From positions 306,597 to 370,596 of the forward strand of contig NZ_JNXT01000001.1 of the NCBI RefSeq assembly GCF_000716675.1: a stretch of 64,000 nucleotides of DNA. Direction: 5' to 3'. Origin of the DNA: Streptomyces alboflavus (GTDB taxonomy: Bacteria > Actinomycetota > Actinomycetes > Streptomycetales > Streptomycetaceae). The position numbers were made by a program, and so were the translations under genes. Shown one piece after another: positions 40,815 to 50,541 of this stretch (the stretch's first letter is position 1; the number at the start of each line of letters is the position of its first letter). A model generated the notes under the pieces. It was given only the letters and a program-made list of their open reading frames with translations, was not told the DNA's origin and did not search any database.

Positions 40815-41444
40815 TCACTTGGCGGCGCCGCAACTCCCCACCGGCGTCACGGAGATGACGGTACGAGCGGGCAGCGTGACCCGCTTCGCCTTCGCACCCT
40901 CCCCGGCGTCCCCGCCCTCGGCCCGCAGCGACACCCCGTCCCGGCCCGACCCCAGGAACTCCCCGCACCGCTCCCCGGACGTCGTGCTCACCCGCACCAG
41001 ATGGTCCTTGGGGGACTCCGTCTCGACCCAGGCGACCCCGATGGCCCCGGCGGCGCACACGACGCCGGCCACGCAGCACACCGACGCCCACCGCAGCGAC
41101 GTGACGACCCGCCGGACCTCCTCCTCCGTCCAGCGCCGCAACGCCTGCCCGGCGAGCAGTGTGCGGTCGCCGAGCCGCCCGTGTGCCGCCCGCACGGCGA
41201 GCACCGACCCGGCGACGAGCAGCAGGAACGCGAGGGCGACCAGGCCGGACGCCACCAGCCGTGCCGTGTCCGGCAGGCCGTTGAGGTCGTCGCGGCCCTT
41301 GAGGACGACAAGGACGGCGAGGAGTGCCGTCAGACCGGTCAGACCCGTGCGCCAGCCCTCGGCCTGCCGCCGCAACTCGTCGAGCTGCGTGAACTCCAGC
41401 TCGCGCGCCAGCTCCGCCCAGCGGCGGTCGGACTGGGCGGTCAC
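40815..41444 (-). CDS. Three-pass membrane protein coupled to the caspase-ATPase gene
   Basis: 209 residues. A charged N-terminal helix (about 8-30, ARELEFTQLDELRRQAEGWR), then membrane segments at about 34-49, 62-86 and 117-140, and a soluble C-terminal tail of about 65 residues with two cysteines (Cys160, Cys205). With the N-terminus inside, the tail would be outside, where the two cysteines could form a disulfide. GTG 41444 overlaps the stop of the zinc-ribbon-like gene by 4 nt (GTGA), so it is translated with the caspase-ATPase operon. I do not recognise the family. By context it may be the membrane effector or a protease substrate of the system; this is inference. Confidence 0.75.
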   Translation of the reverse strand: MTAQSDRRWAELARELEFTQLDELRRQAEGWRTGLTGLTALLAVLVVLKGRDDLNGLPDTARLVASGLVALAFLLLVAGSVLAVRAAHGRLGDRTLLAGQALRRWTEEEVRRVVTSLRWASVCCVAGVVCAAGAIGVAWVETESPKDHLVRVSTTSGERCGEFLGSGRDGVSLRAEGGDAGEGAKAKRVTLPARTVISVTPVGSCGAAK

Positions 41445-41830
41445 GGCGTGCCGTTCGGGGTGCCGGTCGGGTTGCCGCTCTGGGCGGGCGTCACCAGCGC
41501 CCGCACGCGCCAGCTGGCTCCGCACCCGACGAACACGGCGTTCGCCGGGAGCTGCGGATGCGGGTGCCCGCACTCGCAGAAGTGCCGCTCCTGGGCGAGC
41601 AGCGCGGCGTCCGAGGCCGGCGGCCCCTTGGTCCCCGCGCCCGCCCCGGTCCCGGGCACGCCGTGCCGGTACTCGGTGGCCGTCCGGCCGAGACAGCGGG
41701 GGCAGTGGCCCCGCACCAGAGTGTGCCCGTCGGGCGAGGGGCCGACGGTGAACTCGTCGCTCACCTCGCCGAGGTCCGCGTCCGCGTAGGCGGTGTCGAA
41801 CCGGTGCGAGGGCGGCGGGGGCTGGGTCAT
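41441..41830 (-). CDS. Small Cys-rich zinc-ribbon-like protein of the caspase-ATPase operon
   Basis: 129 residues. An acidic N-terminus and Pro/Gly-rich linker and tail surround a likely metal-binding core: Cys43 and Cys46 in GHCPRC, then Cys85, Cys87, His89 and His91 in FCECGHPHP and Cys103 in VGCGASW. The CxxC plus CxCxHxH layout suggests a zinc ribbon. The ATG at 41830 overlaps the stop of the giant gene by 4 nt (ATGA) and its own stop overlaps the next gene by 4 nt, so all three are coupled. No family recognised; an adaptor role is inference. Confidence 0.72.
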   Translation of the reverse strand: MTQPPPPSHRFDTAYADADLGEVSDEFTVGPSPDGHTLVRGHCPRCLGRTATEYRHGVPGTGAGAGTKGPPASDAALLAQERHFCECGHPHPQLPANAVFVGCGASWRVRALVTPAQSGNPTGTPNGTP

Positions 41831-44800
41831 GAGGCGTCGTCCAGGTCGAGATCGAGGTCGAACAGGGGGGCGTACAGGCGCAGGCGCTCGGTGACCCACG
41901 CCTCGGACTCGCCGGTGGCGTCGGCGGCCCGCGCGACGTGCCGGGCGCCCACCTTGCCGGTGAGGGCGGGGAGCCGGCCGTCGAGGCCCACGGAGAGGAG
42001 GGCCAGGTCCTGCCAGAGGGGGACGGTGTCCGGCGGGGCGGGCAGGGGCGGGCAGTCGGGCAGGAGGGGCAGGAAGGGGGCGACGCGGGTGAGGGTGCGG
42101 GGGACGGGCTCGCCGAGGCGGCCCGCGATGCTCACCAGGTCGAGGGGGGCGAAGGTCTTGCCGGTCGGGGACAGCCAGTGGTTTCCGTCGAGGGCGACCA
42201 TGTCGCGGGCGGAGAGAGGGGCGGTGGGCAGGGCCGCTACGGCGGCCGCGGTGAGTTCGGGGACCAGGGCGCCGAGGGGGCGCAGGGCGGCGAGTTCGGC
42301 GTAGGCGGTGGCGGGGGAGATCTCCAGCTTGTCGGCGTACTCCGCGAGGGCGGAGGGCGTCAGGCGTTTCCAGACGGCGGCCGAGTACTGCGTGTCGACG
42401 TCGATGTCGTGGACGTAGCCGACGGGGCTCTGCTCGACGAGGGCCGAGATCTCACGTGAACCGGGCCGGTGGGAGGCGAGGCCGTCGGGCAGGGGCGGCA
42501 CCGTCAGACCGAATCGGTCGGCGCCTTGCCGGGCGAGTTCCCACATGTCGGCCAGGGTCTCGTGGAGACAGTCCGCGGTGTAGTAGAGGCCGGAGGCGGT
42601 CAGTGCGTCTGCCGGGTCGTCCTCCGTGTTGTAGACGGCTTCCTTGCCCGAGAGCGCGAAGCGGGTGCGCAGCGGCAGCGTGGGCCACTCGGCGACGAGG
42701 TACACCTGGTCGGGCAGGCTCACCCCGGCGGCCCGCAGGTCGGCCGCGACCTGGACGATGTCCGCCCGGTACTGCAGCCCCTTGGCGGCCCGCCCCAGTG
42801 CCTCGTACCCGATGCCGTCCTCCAGGTGGGTGCCGACCCGGTTCAGCTCCCGCACGATCGCGCCCGTGTCGCGGCAGGGCACGACGCGGCCGTCGCCCTC
42901 CGCGTACCGCCGCTCGTACGAGAGACCCGTCGCCGCGGCGGTGCGCGCCAGGCGCTCAGAGGCGTCCGCGAGATCGGTCTCCCAGTGTGCGGCCATGGCC
43001 ACGGCCGCACCCCAGCGCAGCGTTCGACCGCCGTCCTGGGCCGGGGGAGTGAACTCGCTCAGGATCAGCCGGAGTTCCGGCTCCAGTTCCGCCCAGGCCC
43101 GGACCACGTCGGCGGCAGGCGCGGTCCAGCCGAGCCAGGCGAAGTCGGCGAGCACGCGCAGGATGTCCGCCCGTCCCCTGCCGGTCATCTCCTGCACTTG
43201 GAGGACCTGCCTCGGGTCCGTCACGGGCCTGAGCTTGTCCTCGTACCCGTACACGTTGGTGGAGCGGAGGAAGAGCACCTCGACGTCCTCCTGCGTGCAC
43301 ACGTGGTGCTGGTGGTGCGCGGGAACCGGGGGCAGGGACTCACCGTGGAGCGGGGCCCAGCGGGCATGGCGGGCGACGACGTCACCGAGAGGTTCGGCGG
43401 CGTCCTCGGACGCCAGGACCAGGCTGCCGCGACCTTGACTGACCTTGTGGTCGCCCTCCACAGCGATGAACCGGCCGGCGCCCGCCAGGATCTGCGCCAG
43501 GATTCTGTCCCGGGCGTCGGGCACCCGGTCGAGATCCCCCTCCCGCACCGCCGGAGAGGCCACGGCGGGGTGTGCGATGCGCAGACGCCGTTTGCGCAGC
43601 AGTGCCTCGGCCACCGGCATGTTCAGGGCAGCGGCCTGGTCGACGGCGTGCCACCAGTTCCTGTTGGAGCCGTGCAGCATCGCGTCTCCCGGTTCGGGCA
43701 CGGGATGACCCACGAGGCTCCTGGGGGCCGACGCCGCGTGGGAGCTGTGCGTGAGGTGAAGCGCGGCGGCCCGCCAGGGGGCCAGTTGCCCGGCGTCCGA
43801 GCCGTGGTGCCTGCGGGTCGCGATGGTCTGGTCGGGGTGGAACCAGCCCTCGGTGTCGAGCCGGTGCCGCCCGTCCCCCTCCCGCACCGGAGCGACGCCC
43901 TTGCCCCGCCACTCCTGCCACAGCACCCGCGCCACCGGCAGGTTCTGCCGCTCCAGCTCCCAGAGCCACTCCATCGAGAGCCCCGGCCACTGGGCCAGCG
44001 GCACCGCGCCCGCGCGCCAGTTGTGCTCCTCCCACGTCCGGTCGTACGCCTGCAGCTCCTTGCGGCTGACGCTCAGCTGGCCCGCGTGCAGACCGGTCAG
44101 ATTCAGTACGTAGCCGTAGGGCGCCACGTCCGTGGCGATGCCGTCGCACAGCACACCGCCCTTCTCACCCACCCACCAGAGCACTCCGGGCACGGCCTCC
44201 AGCGGTTCGATCAGGTCGAGGCCGACCCTCGACTGCAGCACCCCCGGCTGCCACTCGTGCACGGCCCCCGTCAGGTCCCGCACCTCCAGCTCGAACTCGC
44301 TCACCCGCACCAGCGGCCGCAGCGTGCCCACACACGAGAGACCATCGGCCGTGCCGTCCGCCCGCAGGTAGAGGCGCACGCGCGTGCCGCCCTCCGGGAG
44401 GCCGTCGCCCGCGCCCTCGTGCCGCTGGATGCGGAACAGGCTGCCGCTGCTCGGGATCTCGACGCTGAGCGCCTGCGCGGCCGGGATGCCGTCCGGGCTG
44501 ACCTGCCGCGTCACGATCGTCATCTCGTCGGCGAGCATGAAGTAGCTGAACACGCCGATGCCGAAGCGGCTGTTGGGGAACAGGCGCAGCTTCTGGTCGT
44601 GCCGCAGCCAGCGCGACTGCTCGCGCCGGAACGCCTTGGACTGCTCGAACCGGCTGCCTGCCCGCGTGAAGGTGTACTTCAGCTGCTCGGCGCTCATGCC
44701 GACGCCGTTGTCGCGGCACTCCACGTACCGGCCGCGCGCGTCCTCGCCCATGGTGATCGAGATCCGGCCGCGCCAGGGCGCGGGCTGCGGGCCCGCGCTG

Positions 44801-46812
44801 TCCAGGTAGTCCCAGCGCATCTGCCGGTACCGGCAGGCGTCCATCGCGTTCTGGTACAGCTCCCGCAGCGCCAGGTGGGGCTCGCCGCCGTACAACTGCT
44901 CGCCCATGAGCAGTTCACGGACCTCGGTCTGCGCCAGGTGGAAGCGAAGCAGCGGCACCTCGTACGTGGCCTGGCCGCCGCGCTGGCTCGCCCTCAGGTC
45001 GCGGTCGGTCACCCGCGTGGGCACGGCGGACAGGAGGCAGGCCTCCGCCTCCGGCAGCGTGCCCGCCAGGTCGGCGACCTGCGTGGCCAACTGGTCGGCC
45101 TGGTGCGCCACGTCGACGAGCGCGGCGTGCACCGCCTGGTGCGGGCAGGGCACGTCCAGGTGCAGCGTGGTGCCCTCGGGCTGCCAGCTGAGCAGGTCGG
45201 GGTGCGAGACGAGGCCGACGATCTCCTGCGGCAGGACCGGGTCGGACACGGCCAGGTGCTCGGCCACGACCTCGGGGAAGGTCCGCACGTCCAGGGACAG
45301 CACGCCCGCGAGCCGGAGCAGCGCGGCCAGCGGGCGCATCCGCAGGGGCTGGTAGCCGCCCGGCAGCAGGACCTTCGCGGGGCCCCGCTCGACGTCGCGC
45401 GGGGCGCCGGAGTCGTCGAGAGGCTCGTCGAGGCCGATGCCCGCGGCGGCCGCCCGTATCAGGCCGGACAGCTCCGCGACCCGGTCCTGGGCGGGCGCGG
45501 TGCCGCCGAGCAGGGCGGTGGCGAGGGCGTCCGCGCACGTGGCGGGCACCGCCTCGTCGTCCGTCTCGAACCGGTCGGCCACCCACCGGTGCACCAGCCA
45601 CATCGTGACGGCGACGGCGTCCTGGGGCCGGTCCCGGGCGCGGCACTCCGCGATCTTCCGGGCCACGCGCGCGTACTGGTCGCCGACCTGTTCGTAGTGC
45701 CTGCGGTGGGCGTCCGCGCCGGGCACGCGCTCAAGGGACTCGGGGCCGAACTCGGCCGCCTGGCTCAGCCGCTCCGCCCAGGCCGCCTCCCGCAGGAACG
45801 GCGCCGCCACGAGCGCGGCCACCTCCACCGCGGACAGCTTCGCCTCGTCCGGCAGCAGGGCGGGCAGCCGGTCGCAGAGAAGCCGCACCGGGTAGGTGTC
45901 GTCGGCCCACGGGTCCTCGAACGGCAGTCGGCTCTGGGCGAGGTGCAGCGTGTGGGCGCTGCGCTCCACGAACGCGCTCAGGCAGTCCTTGAAGCGCTGG
46001 ACGCCGTCGTCGTCGCGTGGCTCCGCGCACTCCCACAGGGGCGTGGTCCGCACGGCTTCCTGCCAGGCCTCCAGGAGCGGCCGCCCCTCGCAGATCTCGG
46101 TGGCCTTGGTCCGCTCCTCGAAGTTGGTGCCGTAGCGGATGTGCGCGTTCTGCGTGAGGCCGTGCCGGTGCGCCACCGCCTTGGCGCGGGCGGCGGCGTT
46201 GGCGAACACGTCCTTGACGGAGCGGTCGGGCGTCAGCGGGCCGAGGGCCTCGGCGAGGCCGCGGGTGAAGAAGCTGCCCTCGCCGGTGAAGCCGCTGCGC
46301 TCGCCCGCCTTGCAGCCCATGAGGACGGCGAAGCCGCCGCCGGGCGGGCCGTTGTCGACGCTGTTGCCGAACGGCACGTCGTCGCCGGGCAGTTCGGTGC
46401 GGCAGGCGTCGATGGCCCACAGCACGGTGCCCGCCCTGGACGACTTCAGCCAGGGGCTGATGGCGGTGGGCAACAAGGAGTCCAGGTACGGCTCCTGCCA
46501 GTCCCCGTCGGGCGGCGTCACGGCGTCGAACGGCACCAGATAGTCGATGTCGCCGACGCGGACGCCGTGCCCGCTGAAGTACAGCAGCAGCGTCCCGCCC
46601 TCGGGGACGGCGCGAGCGGTCTCGTGTATCCGTGCTCTGATCTGGCTGATCCCGGCGTTGTGCAGGACGGTGACGTCGTAACGCGCCGCCTGCAGCGCCG
46701 AGTTCATCAGCCGCAGGTCGGCGTCGACCGCGTCGTCGAGGGGCTCCAGGAGCCCGTCCGCCGCGGGCACGTGCCCGACTCCGATCAGCAGCGCGGTGCG
46801 CGCCGGTGCCAT
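41827..46812 (-). CDS. Giant caspase-HSP90-like ATPase protein (paralog 2), first of a coupled three-gene cassette
   Basis: 1661 residues, colinear with the protein at 34530-39578. Caspase domain at 1-230 with His82 (LLLYFSGHG) and Cys137 (WAIDACRTE); helical region about 240-610; GHKL/HSP90-type ATPase about 615-810 with Glu651/Asn655 in LRELYQNAMDA, Asp701 in CRDNGVGM and RFGIGVFSYFML at 749-760; then about 800 residues ending in repeated helical units (e.g. GRADILRVLADFAWLGWTAP, APLDLVSIAGRLGEPVPRTL). Catalytic residues are intact in both enzymatic domains. ATG 46812 has a GGAGGG site. The stop overlaps the zinc-ribbon-like gene by 4 nt. The likely role is a nucleotide-gated protease triggering a defence or death response; the role is inferred from domain content. 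Confidence 0.87.
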   Translation of the reverse strand: MAPARTALLIGVGHVPAADGLLEPLDDAVDADLRLMNSALQAARYDVTVLHNAGISQIRARIHETARAVPEGGTLLLYFSGHGVRVGDIDYLVPFDAVTPPDGDWQEPYLDSLLPTAISPWLKSSRAGTVLWAIDACRTELPGDDVPFGNSVDNGPPGGGFAVLMGCKAGERSGFTGEGSFFTRGLAEALGPLTPDRSVKDVFANAAARAKAVAHRHGLTQNAHIRYGTNFEERTKATEICEGRPLLEAWQEAVRTTPLWECAEPRDDDGVQRFKDCLSAFVERSAHTLHLAQSRLPFEDPWADDTYPVRLLCDRLPALLPDEAKLSAVEVAALVAAPFLREAAWAERLSQAAEFGPESLERVPGADAHRRHYEQVGDQYARVARKIAECRARDRPQDAVAVTMWLVHRWVADRFETDDEAVPATCADALATALLGGTAPAQDRVAELSGLIRAAAAGIGLDEPLDDSGAPRDVERGPAKVLLPGGYQPLRMRPLAALLRLAGVLSLDVRTFPEVVAEHLAVSDPVLPQEIVGLVSHPDLLSWQPEGTTLHLDVPCPHQAVHAALVDVAHQADQLATQVADLAGTLPEAEACLLSAVPTRVTDRDLRASQRGGQATYEVPLLRFHLAQTEVRELLMGEQLYGGEPHLALRELYQNAMDACRYRQMRWDYLDSAGPQPAPWRGRISITMGEDARGRYVECRDNGVGMSAEQLKYTFTRAGSRFEQSKAFRREQSRWLRHDQKLRLFPNSRFGIGVFSYFMLADEMTIVTRQVSPDGIPAAQALSVEIPSSGSLFRIQRHEGAGDGLPEGGTRVRLYLRADGTADGLSCVGTLRPLVRVSEFELEVRDLTGAVHEWQPGVLQSRVGLDLIEPLEAVPGVLWWVGEKGGVLCDGIATDVAPYGYVLNLTGLHAGQLSVSRKELQAYDRTWEEHNWRAGAVPLAQWPGLSMEWLWELERQNLPVARVLWQEWRGKGVAPVREGDGRHRLDTEGWFHPDQTIATRRHHGSDAGQLAPWRAAALHLTHSSHAASAPRSLVGHPVPEPGDAMLHGSNRNWWHAVDQAAALNMPVAEALLRKRRLRIAHPAVASPAVREGDLDRVPDARDRILAQILAGAGRFIAVEGDHKVSQGRGSLVLASEDAAEPLGDVVARHARWAPLHGESLPPVPAHHQHHVCTQEDVEVLFLRSTNVYGYEDKLRPVTDPRQVLQVQEMTGRGRADILRVLADFAWLGWTAPAADVVRAWAELEPELRLILSEFTPPAQDGGRTLRWGAAVAMAAHWETDLADASERLARTAAATGLSYERRYAEGDGRVVPCRDTGAIVRELNRVGTHLEDGIGYEALGRAAKGLQYRADIVQVAADLRAAGVSLPDQVYLVAEWPTLPLRTRFALSGKEAVYNTEDDPADALTASGLYYTADCLHETLADMWELARQGADRFGLTVPPLPDGLASHRPGSREISALVEQSPVGYVHDIDVDTQYSAAVWKRLTPSALAEYADKLEISPATAYAELAALRPLGALVPELTAAAVAALPTAPLSARDMVALDGNHWLSPTGKTFAPLDLVSIAGRLGEPVPRTLTRVAPFLPLLPDCPPLPAPPDTVPLWQDLALLSVGLDGRLPALTGKVGARHVARAADATGESEAWVTERLRLYAPLFDLDLDLDDAS

Positions 46813-46875
46813 GTGGTCCCTCCCACCGGCCGCGCTTCCGGGCCGGAGCACCATTCTGGCACCGCGCGAGCCCCC

Positions 46876-47463
46876 TCAGGCGGGCGTCGGGGGCAGCGGC
46901 AGCGGCAGCCCCGGCAGCCCGTCGATGCTCGTCGCCACGTGCTCCTTCTTCGTGAAGTACGCGTCGAGGGAGGCGTCGTCCTCGCGCGCGAACCGCTTGG
47001 CGTGCAGATCGCGGTCCTCGTCGTACGTCATGAAGGGCACCGCGTAGCCACAGGTGTCGCGGATCAGCTCGGCGTGCACGACGATGATCGCGCGCAGGCC
47101 GTGCAGCGAGGTGTCGACCTCGGGGAAGCGGGCGAGGAGGCCGGGGAAGCGTGGGTCGTCGCGGAAGACGGGCTCGCCGCGGCCGTGCACGCGGACGATG
47201 TTGGGCGGGCCCTGGAAGGCACACCACATGAGCGTGATGCGGCCGTTCTCGCGCAGGTGGGCGACGGTCTCCGCGTTGCTGCCCGCGAAGTCCAGATAGG
47301 CGAGGGTCAGGTCGTCGAGGACGGCGAAGGAGCCGGTGACGCCCTTGGGGGAGAGGTTGATGGTGCCGTCCCCGGCGAGGGGGGACGTGGCGGTGAAGAA
47401 GATCGGCTGGGACTCGATGAAGGTGCGGAGCCTGCCGTCGATGCGCTCATAGGTCTTTCCCAT
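46876..47463 (-). CDS. Pyridoxamine 5'-phosphate oxidase-family (split-barrel flavin) protein
   Basis: 195 residues with the split beta-barrel fold of PNPOx-like proteins: FFTATSPLAGDGTINLSPKG, LAYLDFAGSNAETVAHLREN, ITLMWCAFQGPPNIVRVHGR. Such proteins bind FMN or F420 and reduce diverse substrates; many streptomycete members are F420-dependent. Start ATG 47463 (MGKTYERIDG) or TTG 47469 with AAAGGAG ten bases upstream. The stop is 63 bp before the giant gene on the same strand, so co-transcription is possible. Confidence 0.82.
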   Translation of the reverse strand: MGKTYERIDGRLRTFIESQPIFFTATSPLAGDGTINLSPKGVTGSFAVLDDLTLAYLDFAGSNAETVAHLRENGRITLMWCAFQGPPNIVRVHGRGEPVFRDDPRFPGLLARFPEVDTSLHGLRAIIVVHAELIRDTCGYAVPFMTYDEDRDLHAKRFAREDDASLDAYFTKKEHVATSIDGLPGLPLPLPPTPA

Positions 47464-47561
47464 GGCCAAGGATTATGGACTCCTTTAGTTCGCCTGTCTA
47501 ACTACTTCGCGTGCCGCCCCGCGCGCCGGGCGGGCGCCCTCCGGTTCACTCCGGAGCTGGA

Positions 47562-47595
47562 TTGACGAAGCATGCAGAGCAATGCATACTCATGC
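47562..47595 (+). promoter_or_regulatory. argG promoter with ARG box
   Basis: -35 TTGACG (47562-47567), exact 17-bp spacer, -10 CATACT (47585-47590). The sequence GCAATGCATACTCATGC (47579-47595) over the -10 differs at two positions from the site over the argC -10. Further ATGCA-type repeats extend to about 47640. Confidence 0.8.
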
Positions 47596-47648
47596 ATGTC
47601 AGTGACTGCACTGCACTGAGCGAGCGAATGCACTGTGAGGAGAAACCC

Positions 47649-48842
47649 GTGACCGAGCGCGTCGTACTCGCCTACTCGGGCGGCCTGGACACCTCCGTCG
47701 CCATCGGCTGGATCGCCGAGGAGACGGGCGCCGAGGTCATCGCCGTCGCCGTGGACGTCGGCCAGGGCGGCGAGGACCTGGACGTCATCCGCAAGCGCGC
47801 GCTCGCCTGCGGTGCCGTGGAGGCGGAGGTCGCCGACGCCAAGGACGAGTTCGCCGAGGGCTACTGCCTCCCGGCGATCAAGGCCAACGCCCTGTACATG
47901 GACCGGTATCCGCTGGTCTCGGCCCTGTCCCGGCCCACCATCGTCAAGCACCTCGTCGCCGCCGCGAACAAGCACGGCGCCGGCGTCGTGGCCCACGGCT
48001 GCACCGGCAAGGGCAACGACCAGGTCCGCTTCGAGGCCGGCATCCAGGCCCTCGGTCCCGACCTGAAGTGCATCGCGCCCGTCCGGGACTACGCGATGAC
48101 GCGGGACAAGGCCATCGCCTTCTGCGAGGACAAGGGCCTGCCGATCGCGACCACCAAGAAGTCGCCGTACTCCATCGACCAGAACGTCTTCGGGCGGGCC
48201 GTCGAGACGGGCTTCCTGGAGGACATCTGGAACGCCCCGATCGAGGACGTGTACGAGTACACGTCGAACCCCGCGACCTCCCGCGAGGCCGACGAGGTCG
48301 TCATCTCCTTCAAGGAGGGCGTCCCGGTCGCCATCGACGGCAGGCCGGTCACCGTCCTCCAGGCGATCCAGCAGCTCAACGAGCGGGCGGGCGCCCAGGG
48401 CATTGGCCGGATCGACATGGTCGAGGACCGGCTCGTGGGCATCAAGTCCCGCGAGGTGTACGAGGCCCCGGGCGCCATCGCCCTGATCACCGCCCACCAG
48501 GAGCTGGAGAACGTCACGGTCGAGCGCGAGCTCGCCCGGTACAAGCGGCAGGTCGAGCAGCGCTGGGGCGAGCTGGTCTACGACGGCCTGTGGTTCTCCC
48601 CCCTCAAGCGGGCCCTCGACGGCTTCATCAACGAGGCCAACCAGCACGTCACCGGCGACATCCGGATGACCCTGCACGGCGGCCGCGCCGTCGTCACGGG
48701 CCGGAAGTCCGAGGAGTCCCTCTACGACTTCAACCTCGCGACGTACGACTCGGGCGACACGTTCGACCAGTCCAAGGCGCAGGGATTCATCGACATCTTC
48801 GCGCTGTCGTCGAAGATCGCCGCCAAGCGGGACCTGGTCTGA
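47649..48842 (+). CDS. argG: Argininosuccinate synthase
   Basis: 397 residues. ATP-dependent condensation of citrulline and aspartate to argininosuccinate. ATP-binding P-loop SGGLDTS at residues 10-16; further conserved [13 protein letters not shown] and [18 protein letters not shown] 47649 follows GAGGAG at six bases. An in-frame ATG at 47592 exists but lies inside the operator and lacks a ribosome site. Driven by its own ArgR-type promoter; argH follows after a hairpin. Confidence 0.97.
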   Translation: MTERVVLAYSGGLDTSVAIGWIAEETGAEVIAVAVDVGQGGEDLDVIRKRALACGAVEAEVADAKDEFAEGYCLPAIKANALYMDRYPLVSALSRPTIVKHLVAAANKHGAGVVAHGCTGKGNDQVRFEAGIQALGPDLKCIAPVRDYAMTRDKAIAFCEDKGLPIATTKKSPYSIDQNVFGRAVETGFLEDIWNAPIEDVYEYTSNPATSREADEVVISFKEGVPVAIDGRPVTVLQAIQQLNERAGAQGIGRIDMVEDRLVGIKSREVYEAPGAIALITAHQELENVTVERELARYKRQVEQRWGELVYDGLWFSPLKRALDGFINEANQHVTGDIRMTLHGGRAVVTGRKSEESLYDFNLATYDSGDTFDQSKAQGFIDIFALSSKIAAKRDLV

Positions 48843-48862
48843 GGCCCCGAGCAGTAGCGTGA

Positions 48863-50365
<1,503 letters not shown>

Positions 50366-50380
50366 TCCGGCGCACCCTTC

Positions 50381-50408
50381 CAGCCCGTCCTGCGCCTGAG
50401 GACGAGCG
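50381..50408. repeat. Dispersed Streptomyces intergenic repeat
   Basis: CAGCCCGTCCTGCGCCTGAG followed by GACGAGCG (50381-50408), just after argH. The reverse-oriented relative occurs at 63966-63989. I recall this AGCCCGTCC...GAGGACGAGCG sequence as a very frequent intergenic element in Streptomyces genomes. Confidence 0.6.
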
Positions 50409-50541
50409 TGCGGCGCGATCGGCGGCACACCGTCCCGCCCGGAGGGGGGACCTCCACCCCCACCCTCGGCGGGGATACGTTGGGTGCGGGGGCGCGAGCC
50501 CAGCGCGCCCCCGCACCCGTCCCCGGAAGCGTGGAGCCCCG

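Noticed and set aside
34497..47561. Integrative element or prophage carrying the caspase-ATPase genes
   Set aside because: No integrase, tRNA, att-like direct repeats or phage structural genes are visible at the borders; the insertion can only be inferred from gene order.
42469..47565. A 1698-codon plus-strand open frame opposite the second giant gene
   Set aside because: Same reason; it also runs through the PNPOx-like gene and the argG promoter region.
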